A stretch of 64,000 nucleotides of DNA. It comes from Elgaria multicarinata webbii (lineage: Eukaryota > Chordata > Lepidosauria > Squamata > Anguidae). The stretch covers positions 16,592,001 to 16,656,000 of the forward strand of contig NC_086192.1 in NCBI RefSeq assembly GCF_023053635.1, in the 5' to 3' direction. Each line of letters starts with the position of its first letter. The first letter of the stretch is position 1. A program made the position numbers and the translations under genes. Under the pieces are notes generated by a model, which was given only the letters and a program-made list of their open reading frames with translations, had not been told where the DNA came from and searched no databases. Positions 1 through 11,450 of this stretch are shown here, piece by piece.

Positions 1-90
1 AGGATGAGGGTGCTGGGGGTGCTGCCGCCCCCCTTTCCAGCAGCAGCAGCAGCAGCAGAAGCTCTGATGATGGTTTTGATCTGGTCTTTG

Positions 91-118
91 CTCTCTCTCT
101 CTCTCTCTCTCTCTCTCT
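91..118. repeat. (CT)n microsatellite
   Basis: A pure CT tract followed by TTCAG. It resembles a polypyrimidine tract with a 3' splice site on the plus strand, but no coherent exon follows. Confidence 0.9.
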
Positions 119-587
119 TCAGCCTGCAAAACCTTCCCTGGAAAATCTCCAGCAGAAGCAAACTGCAGCACCTGGTGGGTGACGCTGCCTTTGCCAGATC
201 AGCCTGCCTCGACCTGGTGCCCCCCACCCAGTGTGTCGAACTACAGCTTCCACCATCCCCAACCAGCATGGCTCACACTGGCTGGGGCTGGTGGACGCTG
301 TAGTCTAACCCATCTGGAGGCCATGAGGCTGGACTAGAAGACCTCCAAGACCCCTTCGAACCCCCCCAGTTCCACCTGTGTGTGTCCCTCTTGCCCTAAT
401 CAGCCTTGGAACCGTAGATCGTTTCCTCGGAGCTGGAAGCAGGACCGCCACTCCGGGGTCACACTCACGTCCTACTTTGAGCTCTTGGTCAACAGATTCA
501 GCAGGTTTTGAATGAAGGCACGCTGCCCTCGTGCCTCCCCGCCTCTTTGGCCGGCAAGCCCGCCCATCCCGCCGTGCGGAGACTGAC

Positions 588-681
588 CTGGCGCTGAGGA
601 GGCGCAGAGCGCCAGCAGGAGCAGCAGCAGGAGCGCCAGGGCGCACGAGGAGGAGGAAGAGGACGGGGACGAGGACTTCAT
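588..681 (-). CDS. Partial gene: signal-peptide first exon of a secreted protein, possibly a CC chemokine
   Basis: The ATG (complement of 679-681) opens a 31-codon reading frame. It starts with Met-Lys and a serine run, followed by a leucine-rich hydrophobic core and a small-residue Cys-Ala-Ser-Ser-Ala end, which is a classic signal peptide. The exon stops at 588 with a good donor (CAG/GTCAGT) in phase 1. Chemokine genes A, B and C in this window also break after the signal peptide in phase 1. A TATA box and a kappaB-like site lie just upstream. Exon 2 is not convincingly visible in bases 1-587, so the gene should continue beyond the left edge. The chemokine assignment rests only on architecture and location; any secreted protein with a phase-1 leader exon would fit. 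Confidence 0.45.
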
Positions 682-782
682 GCTGCTGCTGCTGTTGTTG
701 CTGGTGCTGCGGGGGCCGGAGGAGCTGCGCGGAGCCGGGCTGCTGCGGGGCTGTCTGGTGCCGGCTCTAGGGCTGCGGGAGG

Positions 783-790
783 CTTTTATG
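783..790 (-). promoter_or_regulatory. TATA box of the left-edge gene
   Basis: CATAAAAG on the minus strand lies about 100 bases upstream of the ATG at 681, which leaves a 5'UTR of roughly 75 bases. Position and context fit a TATA-driven inducible promoter. Confidence 0.6.
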
Positions 791-805
791 GGGGGCCCCG
801 GCGGC

Positions 806-814
806 GGGAATTCC
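806..814. promoter_or_regulatory. kappaB-like site
   Basis: GGGAATTCC lies about 15 bases upstream of the TATA box. It contains the palindromic GGAATTCC core bound by NF-kappaB dimers, and this placement is common in inflammatory chemokine promoters. Binding is inferred. Confidence 0.4.
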
Positions 815-831
815 GCGCGGGATGAGCTCAC

Positions 832-1680
832 CGCGAAAGTCCCGGCCCGAGGAAGTCCCCGCAGGGGCGGAGCTTGGCCGGTGCCCAGGAGGAGGAAGGC
901 GCACCAGCAGCCCGGGCTGTGCCGCCACTGCGGGCGAAGCAGCAGGCGCGAGTCCCGTGCGCGCAGCGGCCCCAGTGGCGCAATCCGGGAAAAGCACGGA
1001 TGGCAGAAGCCAAAATGCTTGCGGCTGTCTCAGTATGGACGGATGGGCTGGCACCCTAAGCTGAGTAATGAAATCCCTCTTTTGCAAGACACAATTTAGA
1101 ACAAGTAAACCTAATACAGGTTATCTGTTTCGTTTCACCCTCTGTAATTCCTTTTTTAACGTGAAGAAGAAGGAGTGGCAGAATTTCACTGCAGAAAAAA
1201 CAATCCAATCTCTTGTGGTCTCTCCTGGCAGGAAACGGCCTTTTCACAACTGTCCTGGAATTTCCTACGGTTTCAGGAAGAAAGGAATGTAAAACAACAT
1301 ATAATATATATATATATTAACCTACTTTGTATCTTAATCAGGCTGGGGATTATTTTGCTGACGAAACAGAAACACATTTCAACCACGGACTTTGCTAACT
1401 TTCCAAAAATAAACTTAAATTTAGCCGTGGAAATTCAAATAACCCAGCATTTAAAAATAAACACACATTTGCTTTTCTCACTCAAGAGCAGAGCATCTCC
1501 AGAAAATCAGGATAGACAAAAATCACTTTTTCCAATACAAAATACAGGAAGGAATATTTATTTATTTATACTATATTTATATCTTGGCTTTCCCCCTTTT
1601 GTAGCCAGAACTCCCCTGGAGGGCCTTAGTTTGGAGAAGGCTGTTTCAAGGCCTCCATCGTAAACCTGGAGAATAAGCCC
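832..1680. other. Stretch with no recognised gene
   Basis: The upstream flank of the left-edge gene changes from CpG-rich to AT-rich sequence near 1,000. I recognise no coding exon or repeat family here. Confidence 0.5.
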
Positions 1681-1688
1681 AGAAGTCA

Positions 1689-1914
1689 GATTCCGGCTGG
1701 ACATCAGGAAAAACTTCCTGACTGTTAGAGCAGTACAACAATGGAACCAGTGAGCTAGGGAGGTGGTGGGCTCTCCCACACTAGAGGCCTTCAAGAGGCA
1801 GCTGGACAACCCTCTGTCAGGGATGCTTTAGGGTGGATTCCTGCAATGAGCAGGGGGTTGGACTAGATGGCCTCATGGTCCCCTTCCAACTCTGCTACTC
1901 TATTCTATTCTAAC
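1689..1914 (+). mobile_element. CR1 LINE 3' end
   Basis: The sequence runs from the conserved 'ctggacatcaggaaaaactt' block through 'gtcagggatgctttagg' and 'ggttggactagatggcc' to the ATTCTATTCTA terminal repeats. This is the standard truncated 3' end of a sauropsid CR1 copy. Confidence 0.85.
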
Positions 1915-1935
1915 CTGTAAGTGACGCTTTGCCAC

Positions 1936-2075
1936 CTCTGTCAGGGCCTGGGTCCATCTAGCCCAGTATTGCTGACACTGACTGGCAGCGGCCAGCCCTG
2001 CCTGCTGCTGGTGATGGGACCTGGGACCTTCTACATGCAAACTCAGGGGCTCCTCCCACTGGGCCATGAGGAGGC
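1936..2075 (-). mobile_element. tRNA-derived SINE fragment
   Basis: On the minus strand it reads as a degraded tRNA head ('tttgcatgtagaaggtccca'), then the body 'ctgccagtcagtg' and 'actgggctagatggaccca'. This is a dispersed lizard SINE family; other copies lie near 10.46 and 34.3 kb. Confidence 0.65.
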
Positions 2076-2089
2076 AGCTGTGCACAGTA

Positions 2090-3719
2090 CTAATTGGCTG
2101 ATGCCTGTGACGTCACAAATGTTTTTCTCTCCCCACTGCCAGAACAGGTTTGCAACTTGTCCTTTAGAAAAAGGTGGCAAATGAACTCTTAAATGAATAA
2201 CAAAAAAAAGCATCACTTTAGCTTATTTTTAAAAGGCAGGTGATCCACTTGAAATATGGGGCAGTAGCCACGGCTGATGACTCTTATCAGTCCAAGCGCA
2301 GCTGTCCAAGTATCAGAAGCCAAGTGACTCCCATTTTTATGGGATGTGCGTATGCAGCGCAGTGCAGGCAACAAGGCGTACAATTTTCCAGGTATTCTTC
2401 TGCCTTCTAAGTCTCCTTCCTTCATACTCAAGCACAATCCTGCTTCCCATCTGCTACTCTGGTAAGATGACAGTTTCTCCCTTCTGAGTCCTGCTTTCAC
2501 CAAGGGGGTGGGTGGCTGGGTGGGTGCTCAGTGCCCGTCTCTTCCTAGCTTCTGATTTGAGGGTGGGTGGGTGGGTGGAGCAAGGAGAAAGAGTCAAGCA
2601 CATGGAAGGAAACTCAACATTGGCATCGAAACATACTGTGTGTAGACCGATAAAACGGTTGTGATTGCTAACAACAATCTTGAGGATGTACAGTGTGCAA
2701 CAAGGAGGCAGTGGAAGCAATTTTGGCGGGTAATGCCACGGGCACATGACACCACACTGTACAGGGAAGGACAGCACAAGTGCCCCCTTGCATGCAACTC
2801 TGCCCTCCCCCCACCCCTGCAATTGAGGGGACGAGGGGGGGTGTATTCCTGGCACTGCCACCTTTTCCTTGGTAGGGCTCCTGTGCCACTCACTGATGCA
2901 GGACGGGCAGCACTCCAGGGGGGCGGAGCCGTCCTCAGCGTTTCCATGCCAGCAAAAGTCCCACTGGCTGAATTTCTTCCCAGCATACGCTATTTCTAGA
3001 TCCAGTCAGCTTCAGATCAGTTCTCGGTTTCTTTTTCCATGGTAACCGGCTCATTTCATTGTGCAAAACTGATGCCATCCTGACTCATTCCCCCCCAAAG
3101 CCAGTCTTTCATGAGCAAGCATAAAAAAAGGCTTCGTGAATGAAATGAATTTCATTGACAACTTCAATGAGTGTGCAAAAATATGGCTGTGTTGACGAGT
3201 GACTCATTTGGTACTTTCATTTCATGGAGAAGGCGGCAGACCCGTGCCAAGGATGTCTCCAAACCAGCCAAGATTCACTGCAATTTAATGTCCTTTCCAG
3301 AGTAGCTTCTTTTCTCTAGAACTAGAACTGTCCTCATTCACTCGACCCCCAGTTTTTGAGAATCCAAAAACAGATGTTTGTTCAGTCCACACACTTCGCC
3401 ACTTCTGGTGCAATGGCAGTAGGAGCAAAGGGCCGGCTCTCCCATTTGACAGAGTGAGACAGCTGCCTCAGGAGGCAGATGCTGAGAAGGTGGGAGACCC
3501 CAGCGAGGAGAGGCTCGTGTGAGCCATTCAGCCTGCTTTGCGCCCCTGAGCCTGGCCTGCTGCCCTCAGGTGCCGTGGAAGAAGTGGTACCGGTGCCGGT
3601 GTTGAAGGAAGAGTCAACAGCCACTCCGGTCCCATTGAAATGGGGGTGTGGGTACAGGGTGGGTGGGTGCCGCCTACCCATGAGTGGATCTCCAGGGTCA
3701 GTTCCTACGGAAGCCCACC
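2090..3719. other. Intergenic, no gene recognised
   Basis: Mixed sequence with short simple repeats (GGTGGGTGGGTGG near 2,560). The open frames are short, overlap on both strands and show no family signature. Confidence 0.5.
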
Positions 3720-3828
3720 ATTTGGACAGCCATCTGTCAGGGATGCTTTAAGGTGGATTCCTGCATTGAGCAGGGGGTTGGACTCCATGGCCTTGTAGGC
3801 CCTTTCCAACTCTGCTATTCTATGATTT
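3720..3828 (+). mobile_element. CR1 LINE 3' end, short
   Basis: Contains 'catctgtcagggatgcttta', 'gagcagggggttggact' and a CTATTCTATG end. Confidence 0.85.
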
Positions 3829-4542
3829 CCCACCTCCAGTCTGTGCTGTTTCTGTGCAGATTTTTTGTTAAAAAAATACTTAAATAAAACCCATATGGCG
3901 TTTCTCAGGGGCCATGTTTGTTTGTTTTAATCCATGTTTGGTACACATCCAACCGTTGACTGAAGTGTCTGTGCACATTTTTGAAATGTATTCAGTTTTA
4001 TTTGTGTGCTTTTCAAATATGTGGATTTTATTGGGGGCACGTTTTTCCTTTTCTCTAGAACTGACTTCATTCACAGCCCTCAATTTCTGAGAATTACCAT
4101 TACCCTGAAATTGGAGAAACCCACTGAAACAAAACAAGACCCAATGAGGCAGGTTTCTCACACATTCCTGGTGCCACCTTGTCCTTTGCCTCAGGCAGTA
4201 AAATATCTCAGGCTGACATGAGCTTTCAGGTGTGAATTGATGTAGAGCTATTGTCTCGCATGATTTGGGGGTGTGATTTATTTTGTTGTTGTTTTTACAT
4301 TTTTATTCTTTACTTTTTGTTCGCAAGTATAGCAGAACATAATAACAGAAGATAGTGTCGCTTCACATGACATTAACAGAAATTCAGCACTCACGTCTTA
4401 AATATATGCATTAATATAAGCAGTCCATATATCTGAATAGGTATCCAGAAGAAATTGACAACTCTGGAAACTGACAACTCTGGAAACTGACAACTCTGCA
4501 CTCCTGCCCAAGTTCCCAGATTGTCTGATTGTCATTATGCTT
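3829..4542. other. Intergenic, AT-rich
   Basis: AT-rich non-coding DNA with a small tandem repeat near 4,455-4,500 (three near-copies of 'ctgacaactctggaaa'). No gene is recognised. Confidence 0.5.
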
Positions 4543-4625
4543 ATTTATTTATTATATTTTTATACCGCCCAATAGCCGAAGCTCTCCAGGCAGTTCACAA
4601 AAATTAAAACCATAGTGTCCACTGT
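4543..4625 (-). mobile_element. L2-like LINE 3' tail
   Basis: TTTATTTATTA followed by 'taccgcccaatagccgaagc' and 'ggcagttcacaaaa'. This is the reverse complement of the common reptile LINE tail that ends in an AAATAAA-type repeat. Confidence 0.65.
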
Positions 4626-5132
4626 TTTGGACAACAGTGTCCAAAATCCTGACGAACCCTTAAAAAATAAAACCCGATGAGAGAATTGAGTTTGAATATG
4701 GAGTAGGAAAGATTTGGCATGAGTCAGCGTGACTAGATTCGCCACGTTATTTTATTTTACTAAAACTGAAAAGGGATATTGAGTAAGCTACAAGGAAGGT
4801 ACAGAAAACTCTGAGCGGCAGCCATTCTGACAGAGCTACATCAAACTCTCATTCCCTGCTCAGCTTAATTAATACAGATTTTAATTTTAGAATCAAGATA
4901 GAAGTAATTATACTTCTGTTGACAGCCAGCATTTCATACTTAAATCTGCACTTACTAGTCATAGATATGTTTTACAGTGATAATGCATTGACACAGTTTA
5001 ATTATTTAAAAGAAATTGAAGATAATAATATACGAAAAGCAATTTAATAAGCTTTTATTGTGTATCTTCTGGTTAACTAGTCATCATATTTATAATATAC
5101 ACCTTTAAAAATTAAAAATATTCTCACAAAAT

Positions 5133-5345
5133 TTATTTATTTATTTATTTAATTTAATTACATTTATATACCGCCCCACATCCGAAGCTCTCTGGGCGGT
5201 TCACAAAAGCTAAAAACAGTCAACATTAAAAATATACAAAATTTAAAAACCACCGGAAACATAAAAACAACAGTATAAAAACAGCAGCGTTAAACAGCAT
5301 TTAAAACAACAATTCTGGCGTCCATTAAAAAACAAACTTAGCAAA
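5133..5345 (-). mobile_element. L2-like LINE 3' end
   Basis: (TTTA)n, then 'ataccgccccacatccgaag', 'tctctgggcggttcacaaaa', and an A-rich stretch of 'acattaaaaatatacaaaat' type. The same family recurs at 7.9, 24.2, 28.2 and 30.5 kb. Confidence 0.7.
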
Positions 5346-5399
5346 AAACAAAAAAGTGCAAGGGGAAAAAAATCTCCTCTAAGTTTCGATGTCTTCACC

Positions 5400-7920
5400 A
5401 GGTTGCAACAGGATTTGCTTTATATTTGCCAGGATACAGTTGCCAGGATGTGCCCATTATTAGACTGCCGTAACGAGTCGCATGTGGTGCTGCCCATGGA
5501 GACTGTTTGGGAACTTCTGCTGGTTCAGAACAAGCTGGTGATGAAACAGGACAGGCTGTTATGAATCTGTTTATTCTGCCAGCATTAAAATAACTTTAAG
5601 AGTGTTGAGTCCGTTTTGGGCACAGCTCAAGGCACTGCTTTTGACCATTCATGTGAAACAATTTGGGTCCTTGGTTCTGAAAGGGCGGCCTTCTCCCATC
5701 TAGGCCATGCCAAACCTTTATGTTCCTACTCCCACAGGCCAAGTGGTTTTTCATGGTGAGAAAGAGGGAGAGAAAGAGAGAAAGAGAGAAAGAGAGAGAG
5801 ATCTGTGGCACTGGATTAGAACTCTTGTGTTCATTCTGGCATCTCGTGGTTGGTTCTTTTTTCTTTTGGGCTTGCTCTGTTGTTTATTTGTTAACATATC
5901 TGCTGCTTTCCATGTTTTTCCCCACCTTCCTGCCCTCCCACAAAAGGTCCCCCAAGGCAGCGTACGACAGCAAGATAACACAGCTGCATCTCCTTAGCTG
6001 CACGCTGAAAGAGCATCACACGTCCGGAGGGCGGCCAGTCGGGGGAGCCTGGCTGAAGTGATTCGCACCCAGATGTGGAGATGGGCTGAAGGTGTTTCAG
6101 CGAAGCGGAGGCTGCTTGAGAAGAACCCCCGCCTGCCTCGCGGTGACTCAGTCCAGCTGCGGCTGCATTCCAGAGCCGCGGTTCCTCAGAGAGGCTTGCA
6201 GCTGGGCGGCTTGGAGGCCTCTAGGTGGGTGGAGCAGTGCTGGATTCAGACACAAATGCCAGGAATCGGCCTCATGCCTGGATTGCAAATCGCAGCGCTG
6301 CAAGGACGCCTCTTGGTGCTCTGGGCCCCCCATCATTGCACAGGACTGCCAAGCGCGGACAGCTCATTTTGCTCCCCGGGTTGTGACTCTGTCTCACCGC
6401 CCGCGTCCGACACCAGGGCTGGAACGTCCGGCTACGGAAGTCCTGATAGCACCAGAACTGCTCGGAAGGCCCAGGGGGGATTTCTCAAACCAGGGGTGGG
6501 TGGGGGGAGGAGGAGGAGGAGGAGGGTGCTTGGAAGTAGGCCGTGGGGAGGGTGGAGAGAACCCCTGGGGTGGGGGGTGGGGGGAGGTTGGCAGGGCCCT
6601 TCCTGGGTCCCAGCTTGACTATTCCTTAATGCTCCTCAGGCTCTTGCTGATGGAGCTATGAGCGAAGATGCTGCCCAGGAAGGAGCCAGCCTGTTCCCAG
6701 CTTGACTCCGTGCATTTGACCAAGGGATGGGGCACAGGAGGGGCAGCCGCCAGGCACTGTGGGGGCAGGGGAGAAGCTGGATTCCCAACCCTGGAATCCA
6801 GGGTCATCCCACGACAATGACAGGCGGGAGATTTAGGACCGGCAAGTCGGAGGACTTCTTCACGGGGCCCCAATTTGTGGGTGCTGCTGCCCCAAGATGT
6901 GTAGAATCTCCGGGTTTGGAGGTTAGGGCCATGCTGGTGGGGGCTGATGGGAGCTGTAGTCTGAAACATCAGGAGGGCACCATGACTGAGGTGTTTATTC
7001 ATCTGCTAGGCAGGGCCAGCACCAGGGGTCGGCCTGCTGGGGCAATTGCCCAGGGCCCACACGCCAGCAGGGGCCCACTGGCAAGAGACACCCCCCCGAA
7101 GCAGCTCCTCCTCATCTTCCTGCTCTTCCTCATGGCCACCTGCCTTGTTCTGCCTGCTGCCTCTCACTCTCGCACTGGCCCAGGCAGAGCAGGAGCAGCA
7201 AAGGTCCCCCCGGCCTCCTGGCCCCCGGGCTCCATCCTTGTCCAGCCAGGAAGTGACGAGGAAGAGGCCATGGAGCGAGAGCAGCCGGTGCTAACAGCAG
7301 AGAGAAGGGAGGGAGGGAGGGGGCCATGGGGGGTGTCTTGCCCAAAGCCAGCACTGACTTAGACGGACCTTGGCCCTGATCCACATTCTCACTCTTTCCA
7401 TTATGAGGCAACTCGGTGCAGCAAGCGCTTGTATCCGGGATGATTCAAGCAAGACCGAACCGTGCTGCATCACATCGCTGGGGGGGGGAGGGGGGGAGCA
7501 GACGCCCCCCTGCCGAAAACGCCACCAGGGCGCTTTCTGTTCTGCCCCCGAAGCAGCCTGGCCGGCCGGCTTCCTTCCTCTTCTTCTTCGGTTCCGCGGT
7601 GTGCCAAGCCCAGGGGCATTCCCACGGCTCTCTTCAGCCGCCGTCATGCCGACACGGGCCTCGCTCGTGGCTGCTCCGTGCCGGGGACGTGGCGCAGCCC
7701 AGCAGCAATCGGCAGGTGAAGCTTCTTAGAAGAACACCACCTGCTCCAACATCCTGCCCCCTGGCATTTCCTGATTAAAACCAAACCCTGGGGCACAAAC
7801 CAAAATATAGGTGCCCGTATGTTAGGCGATACCAGTTTGTTTAACCCCTATAAATGCAATAAATAAAAAACTATAAATAAATAAGCCGGTGGCAGCTTTT
7901 GGTGTGTGTGTGATTTTAAA
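5400..7920. other. Intergenic, no gene recognised
   Basis: Holds an impure (GA)n run at about 5,757-5,800, a G-rich stretch near 6,495-6,590 and GC-rich sequence at 7,000-7,700. Open frames here are compositional and overlap on both strands. One at 7,090-7,190 looks like a leader peptide but lacks a promoter and a donor site, and its flanks look repeat-derived. Confidence 0.4.
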
Positions 7921-7922
7921 GC

Positions 7923-7971
<49 letters not shown>

Positions 7972-8009
7972 TGTATATACCGCCCCATAGCTCTGGGCGG
8001 TTTACACTC
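7923..8009 (-). mobile_element. (ATT)n microsatellite with L2-like LINE tail
   Basis: About 16 ATT units run into 'atataccgccccatagctct' and 'gggcggtttaca'. The microsatellite has grown from the tail of a minus-oriented LINE end. Confidence 0.75.
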
Positions 8010-8054
8010 CTCTGGTGCCATGGTTCCAGTCTAAAAACTTCTCTGGAGTATTCT

Positions 8055-8184
8055 TGAGGCCTTCAAGAGGCAGCAGGACAACCATCTGTCAGGGATGCTT
8101 TAAGGTGGATTCCTGCACTGAGTGGGGGGTTGGACTCGATGGCCTTAGAGGCCCCCTCTGACTCTACGATTCTATGATACTATG
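8055..8184 (+). mobile_element. CR1 LINE 3' end
   Basis: Runs from 'gaggccttcaagaggcag' to the ATTCTATGATACTATGA end, directly after the previous LINE tail. Confidence 0.85.
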
Positions 8185-8869
8185 ACCAGATCATTCCCCA
8201 AAAGTGCATTCCTTGTAACTTCTTCACCAAGTCTAAGAAATTCATATTTCCATGAATCAGTTTCTTCATCTGCTGCAATTGAGGGGGCACAGCCTCATGT
8301 CCCAACGCAAGGAGCAGGACATGGAATCAGCATTTGCAACACGGAAGCAAGCAAGCAATGTGTAGCAATATCAGAGGTATTCCTCTAAGCCACTCTTTCC
8401 TAACCTGGTCCCCCCCCCAGATGAGTTGGACTGCAAAACCCATCACCCCCAGCCAACATGGCCTTTGAGAAGTTTACTGTAAGCACATACCTAGAAATGT
8501 GTGTCACCTTTCTCACAAGGGTGACCCACCAAAGGCCTAGGAAATGGAAGCCCCACGAGTTGGATGGATGCAGAGGTCAGACCCTGGGCAGGAAGAAGAC
8601 CCATTCAGCCCAAGGGAGACTGCATCCCCTTTCCCATAAGAACGGCAGGACCAGGGGAGGGGGAGAAGACCTCCCGTTGACTGGATCAGTCAACAGAAAG
8701 ACCAAAGGAGCCATCTTTGGTGTTGAATGGAACAAACAAAAAGGTCCTCAGCTACTTGGAATAGTTCAGCGTTCTTGTTTTAGCCGTTCCCCATCAGAAC
8801 ATGTAACGGAGCACAATGTGTGGGGAGAGCACTGGCCCTCACCCAACCCCCATTTCTCCCTCTCCCATA

Positions 8870-9147
8870 ATACTAGAACCCAACAGCGTCATCCCATGAA
8901 AGTGAATGGTGAGAGATTCTGAACAGATCCACGGAGGGGCTTCTTCACACAGTGCCGAGTTAAACGGTGGAATTCACTCCCAGAACTTGTGGTGATGGCC
9001 ACCAATTTGGATGGCTTTAAAAGGGAGTTGGACAAATTCCTGGAGGAGGGGAAGGTGATCAGTGGCTACTAATCCTGATGGCTGTGTGCTTGCCTTCTGC
9101 ATCAGAGGCAGTAAATCTAGGTGCACCCATTGCTGGGTACACTGCAC
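8870..9147 (+). mobile_element. CR1-like LINE 3' end, second subfamily
   Basis: Reads 'gtgatggccaccaatttgga', 'tggctttaaaagggagttgg', 'cctgatggctgtgtgct'. One frame encodes the CR1 ORF2 C-terminus type (LWNSLPE...ATNLDGFKRELDKFL in better copies). Other copies lie at 16.2, 19.9, 38.3, 57.8 and 63.7 kb. Confidence 0.7.
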
Positions 9148-9149
9148 GT

Positions 9150-10455
9150 GAGTCAGTTTCTTTAGAGTCTTTCTGAACACGCAGGATATCTTTTTGGTAC
9201 AAGCAAGATTTTCTGATCAAGTTTTCACTTGTCCTCCTAATAGATCATGCCACAGAGTTACATCTGCCTTAGGAGGTGGTTGTGTATTCTTCTCAGTATT
9301 AGCAAATCCAGTACATGGGCACTGTGCTTCCATTTCTACTGGGCCTCTTTGTACCTGAAGATATTTAGTGGGTTTCTCCATTAGTGCCAGGTCCAAAATT
9401 GTCTGTTTCCATAGGATAAGATGAAGTTCATTTGCTGATTCCCAGTTAGCAGCAGTGACCAAACTGACTCTTTAGATCTTATTTGTGCGTTAGAGACCCA
9501 TCTCAAGAGATAGTGGGGCCTCCTCTCCTTTGATGCGCCGTCCGGTCCACATCTGGGATAAAGACAAAGAAGCATCAGAAGGGGGAACGGCGGCCCCCTC
9601 CCCAAATTGCCCAGCCACAGCACCTGGGTAGCAGGCTGACCGGGCAAGAGGGCACCTGGCCACAGCGTGGTGAGATGGACGGTCTTTCTGCTGACATTTT
9701 CCTCTTTCTGGCAGATGCAGGCAAGTGACCACCTGGATTTAGGCACAAGCAAAGTACGCGGCAGAATAAGGCCACAAAATATAAGGGGTCTCCGAATGCC
9801 CCAAAAAGAAAAAAGAAGAAGAAAAAGACTGAATCGCAGGTTTTACATAATTGGTTGAAAAATAAAGACGTGAGGAGAGGAAAGACTCTAAAACAGACAT
9901 GATCATGGCTACACAGTTGTTGATTGTATTGAGTTTCTAAATCTCTGCAGAAATGACTATGAATTATATGGAATTTTCATTAGACCAGGACCCATTGCTT
10001 TTTCTTCAAAAGTCTGTCATTGCTCTTGTGTTTCAGTACATTAAAGGTTTTCATCAATGCTAAGTAAGAAATCGTAATGTATTTTCATTTAGAAGTATTC
10101 CTAATGCAAATAGGCTTGTAGCAAGCTAACTGAGAGAGCCCCCCGCCCCTGCCCCCACCCCAGCTCCAAGTGCAGCCGGGCAGAGGAGAGAGAGGGGGGC
10201 ACAGCCGAATGGTCCTCCCAGCCGGGGAGCTGGCCAGCGCCTGCCCACCCACCGCTGTTTTGGCTGTTCATGCAGGATATTCATTGTTTCCACTCTGTTG
10301 GAAAGTGTTTCTCTGGGGAAACCCACAGGAATGCAGAGCACTCCCCTGACTCAGTAACCATTGGGGAAAGGAGGCCTGGATGAGACCCAAACACTGAGTG
10401 AAAGGACGCGGCTGTGGACGGAGTCTGGGAGCCTCAAACTGAAGTCAGAGCAGGA
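9150..10455. other. Intergenic, no gene recognised
   Basis: Mixed sequence; a CpG-richer patch near 10,135-10,260 lacks a coherent exon. Nothing is assigned. Confidence 0.45.
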
Positions 10456-10460
10456 GGCTG

Positions 10461-10575
10461 TCCGGCTCTGGGACAGGAGGTCTTTGGGGACGGGCACCAC
10501 AGATGCTTTGCCTGTCAGAGGCCCGGGTTCAATTCCCCCGTCTCAAACTCTGGAGAGCCTTGGTCAGTTGGAGGG
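10461..10575 (+). mobile_element. tRNA-derived SINE fragment
   Basis: Contains 'gatgctttgcctgtcagagg', a GGTTCAATTCC B-box-like motif and 'aaactctggagagcc'. Same family as at 1.94 and 34.3 kb. Confidence 0.55.
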
Positions 10576-11268
10576 CAGCAACGCTGGGCACGTGGCTCCC
10601 CTCACAATCTATTCTATGCCACAGGTTCAGTCCCGGGCCTCTCTAGCTTGGCCTTTCCAACATGGAGCCTGCCAGGTGTGTGGGACTGGATCTTCCATAA
10701 TCCCCAGACAACACAGGTGGGTGAGCGGTCATGGGACTTGTCGTCCAACCCATCTGGAAGGCACCACATTGTGGAGGGCTGCTGTGGCTCAGCTTAAGGC
10801 AAGGGTGGGGAATGACATCAGTACCATTCAGCTGATGACCCTCGGCTCCAGATGCCGCAGGGCCACACACCCACACCCAGCAGCTTCACAGCCCTGTGGA
10901 ACCCCACAGCCCAGTAGCCAAAGAGCTGAAGAACAGTCACCCATCCGTCCTCATGGAAAGAGACCCCGCAGGTAGATCCAGGATCACAGCTACACCAGGC
11001 CTCAGATACCCGAGCCACAGAACTGGTTCTAACGGCCCATGGGCAATGGGATCAAATTCCGGTAAGGAGCTCAAGGAGCCAGTCAACCCAGACTTTATGG
11101 GGCAGCGTTTTGGCTAAAGCCATGACCTTGAACTTCAAGGTCAGGCTGATCCATTCCCTTCCAAAACTGTCACTTCCCTCCCACCGGCTCCTGGTGCCGC
11201 CCGCTTGGCTTTGGGATCCCCAGAGAAGAGGCGAAGTCAGCAAGAGACAGAGCTAAACCAGTTACGTC

Positions 11269-11274
11269 TTTATT
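11269..11274 (-). terminator. Poly(A) signal of chemokine A
   Basis: AATAAA on the minus strand, about 1.0 kb after the stop codon, at the same relative place as the signal of gene B. Confidence 0.75.
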
Positions 11275-11329
11275 TTTGCAAGCCAACACAATAGCAGAGA
11301 AATGTCTGACGTACAGGCATGCTCTGATA

Positions 11330-11450
11330 AATAGCGATCACACATAAATACAAAGTATAAATACAAATACAATAAATAGAAACACTCATGCCCTCTACCA
11401 TTCATGTAGAGGCAAAGAAGTTGAACAGTCAGGAACATAAATATATAAAT
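11330..11450 (-). promoter_or_regulatory. AU-rich element cluster in the 3'UTR of chemokine A
   Basis: On the minus strand about six ATTTA pentamers occur within 120 bases. ATTTA clusters mark short-lived cytokine and chemokine mRNAs. Confidence 0.55.

Larger units (their letters stand above)
540..990. promoter_or_regulatory. CpG-rich promoter region
   Basis: This GC-rich stretch has many CpG dinucleotides, unlike the AT-richer DNA to its right. It covers the TATA box, start codon and first exon of the left-edge minus-strand gene. No CpG observed/expected ratio was calculated. Confidence 0.6.

Noticed and set aside
119-174. Plus-strand exon candidate after the (CT)n tract, with AG acceptor and CTG/GTGGGT donor encoding a short Cys-containing peptide
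   Set aside because: The pyrimidine tract is a simple repeat and the putative exon is about 53 bases. No partner exon or promoter is seen on that strand, so chance is likely.
130-205. Minus-strand exon 2 candidate for the left-edge gene (A-SPTRCC start)
   Set aside because: It has the right phase and a Cys pair, but the acceptor lacks a pyrimidine tract, the third Cys is too close, and no donor follows.
7046-7294. Leader-peptide-like frame with a hydrophobic core
   Set aside because: No TATA box, donor site or downstream exon. The flanks look repeat-derived and several frames are open because of GC-rich composition.
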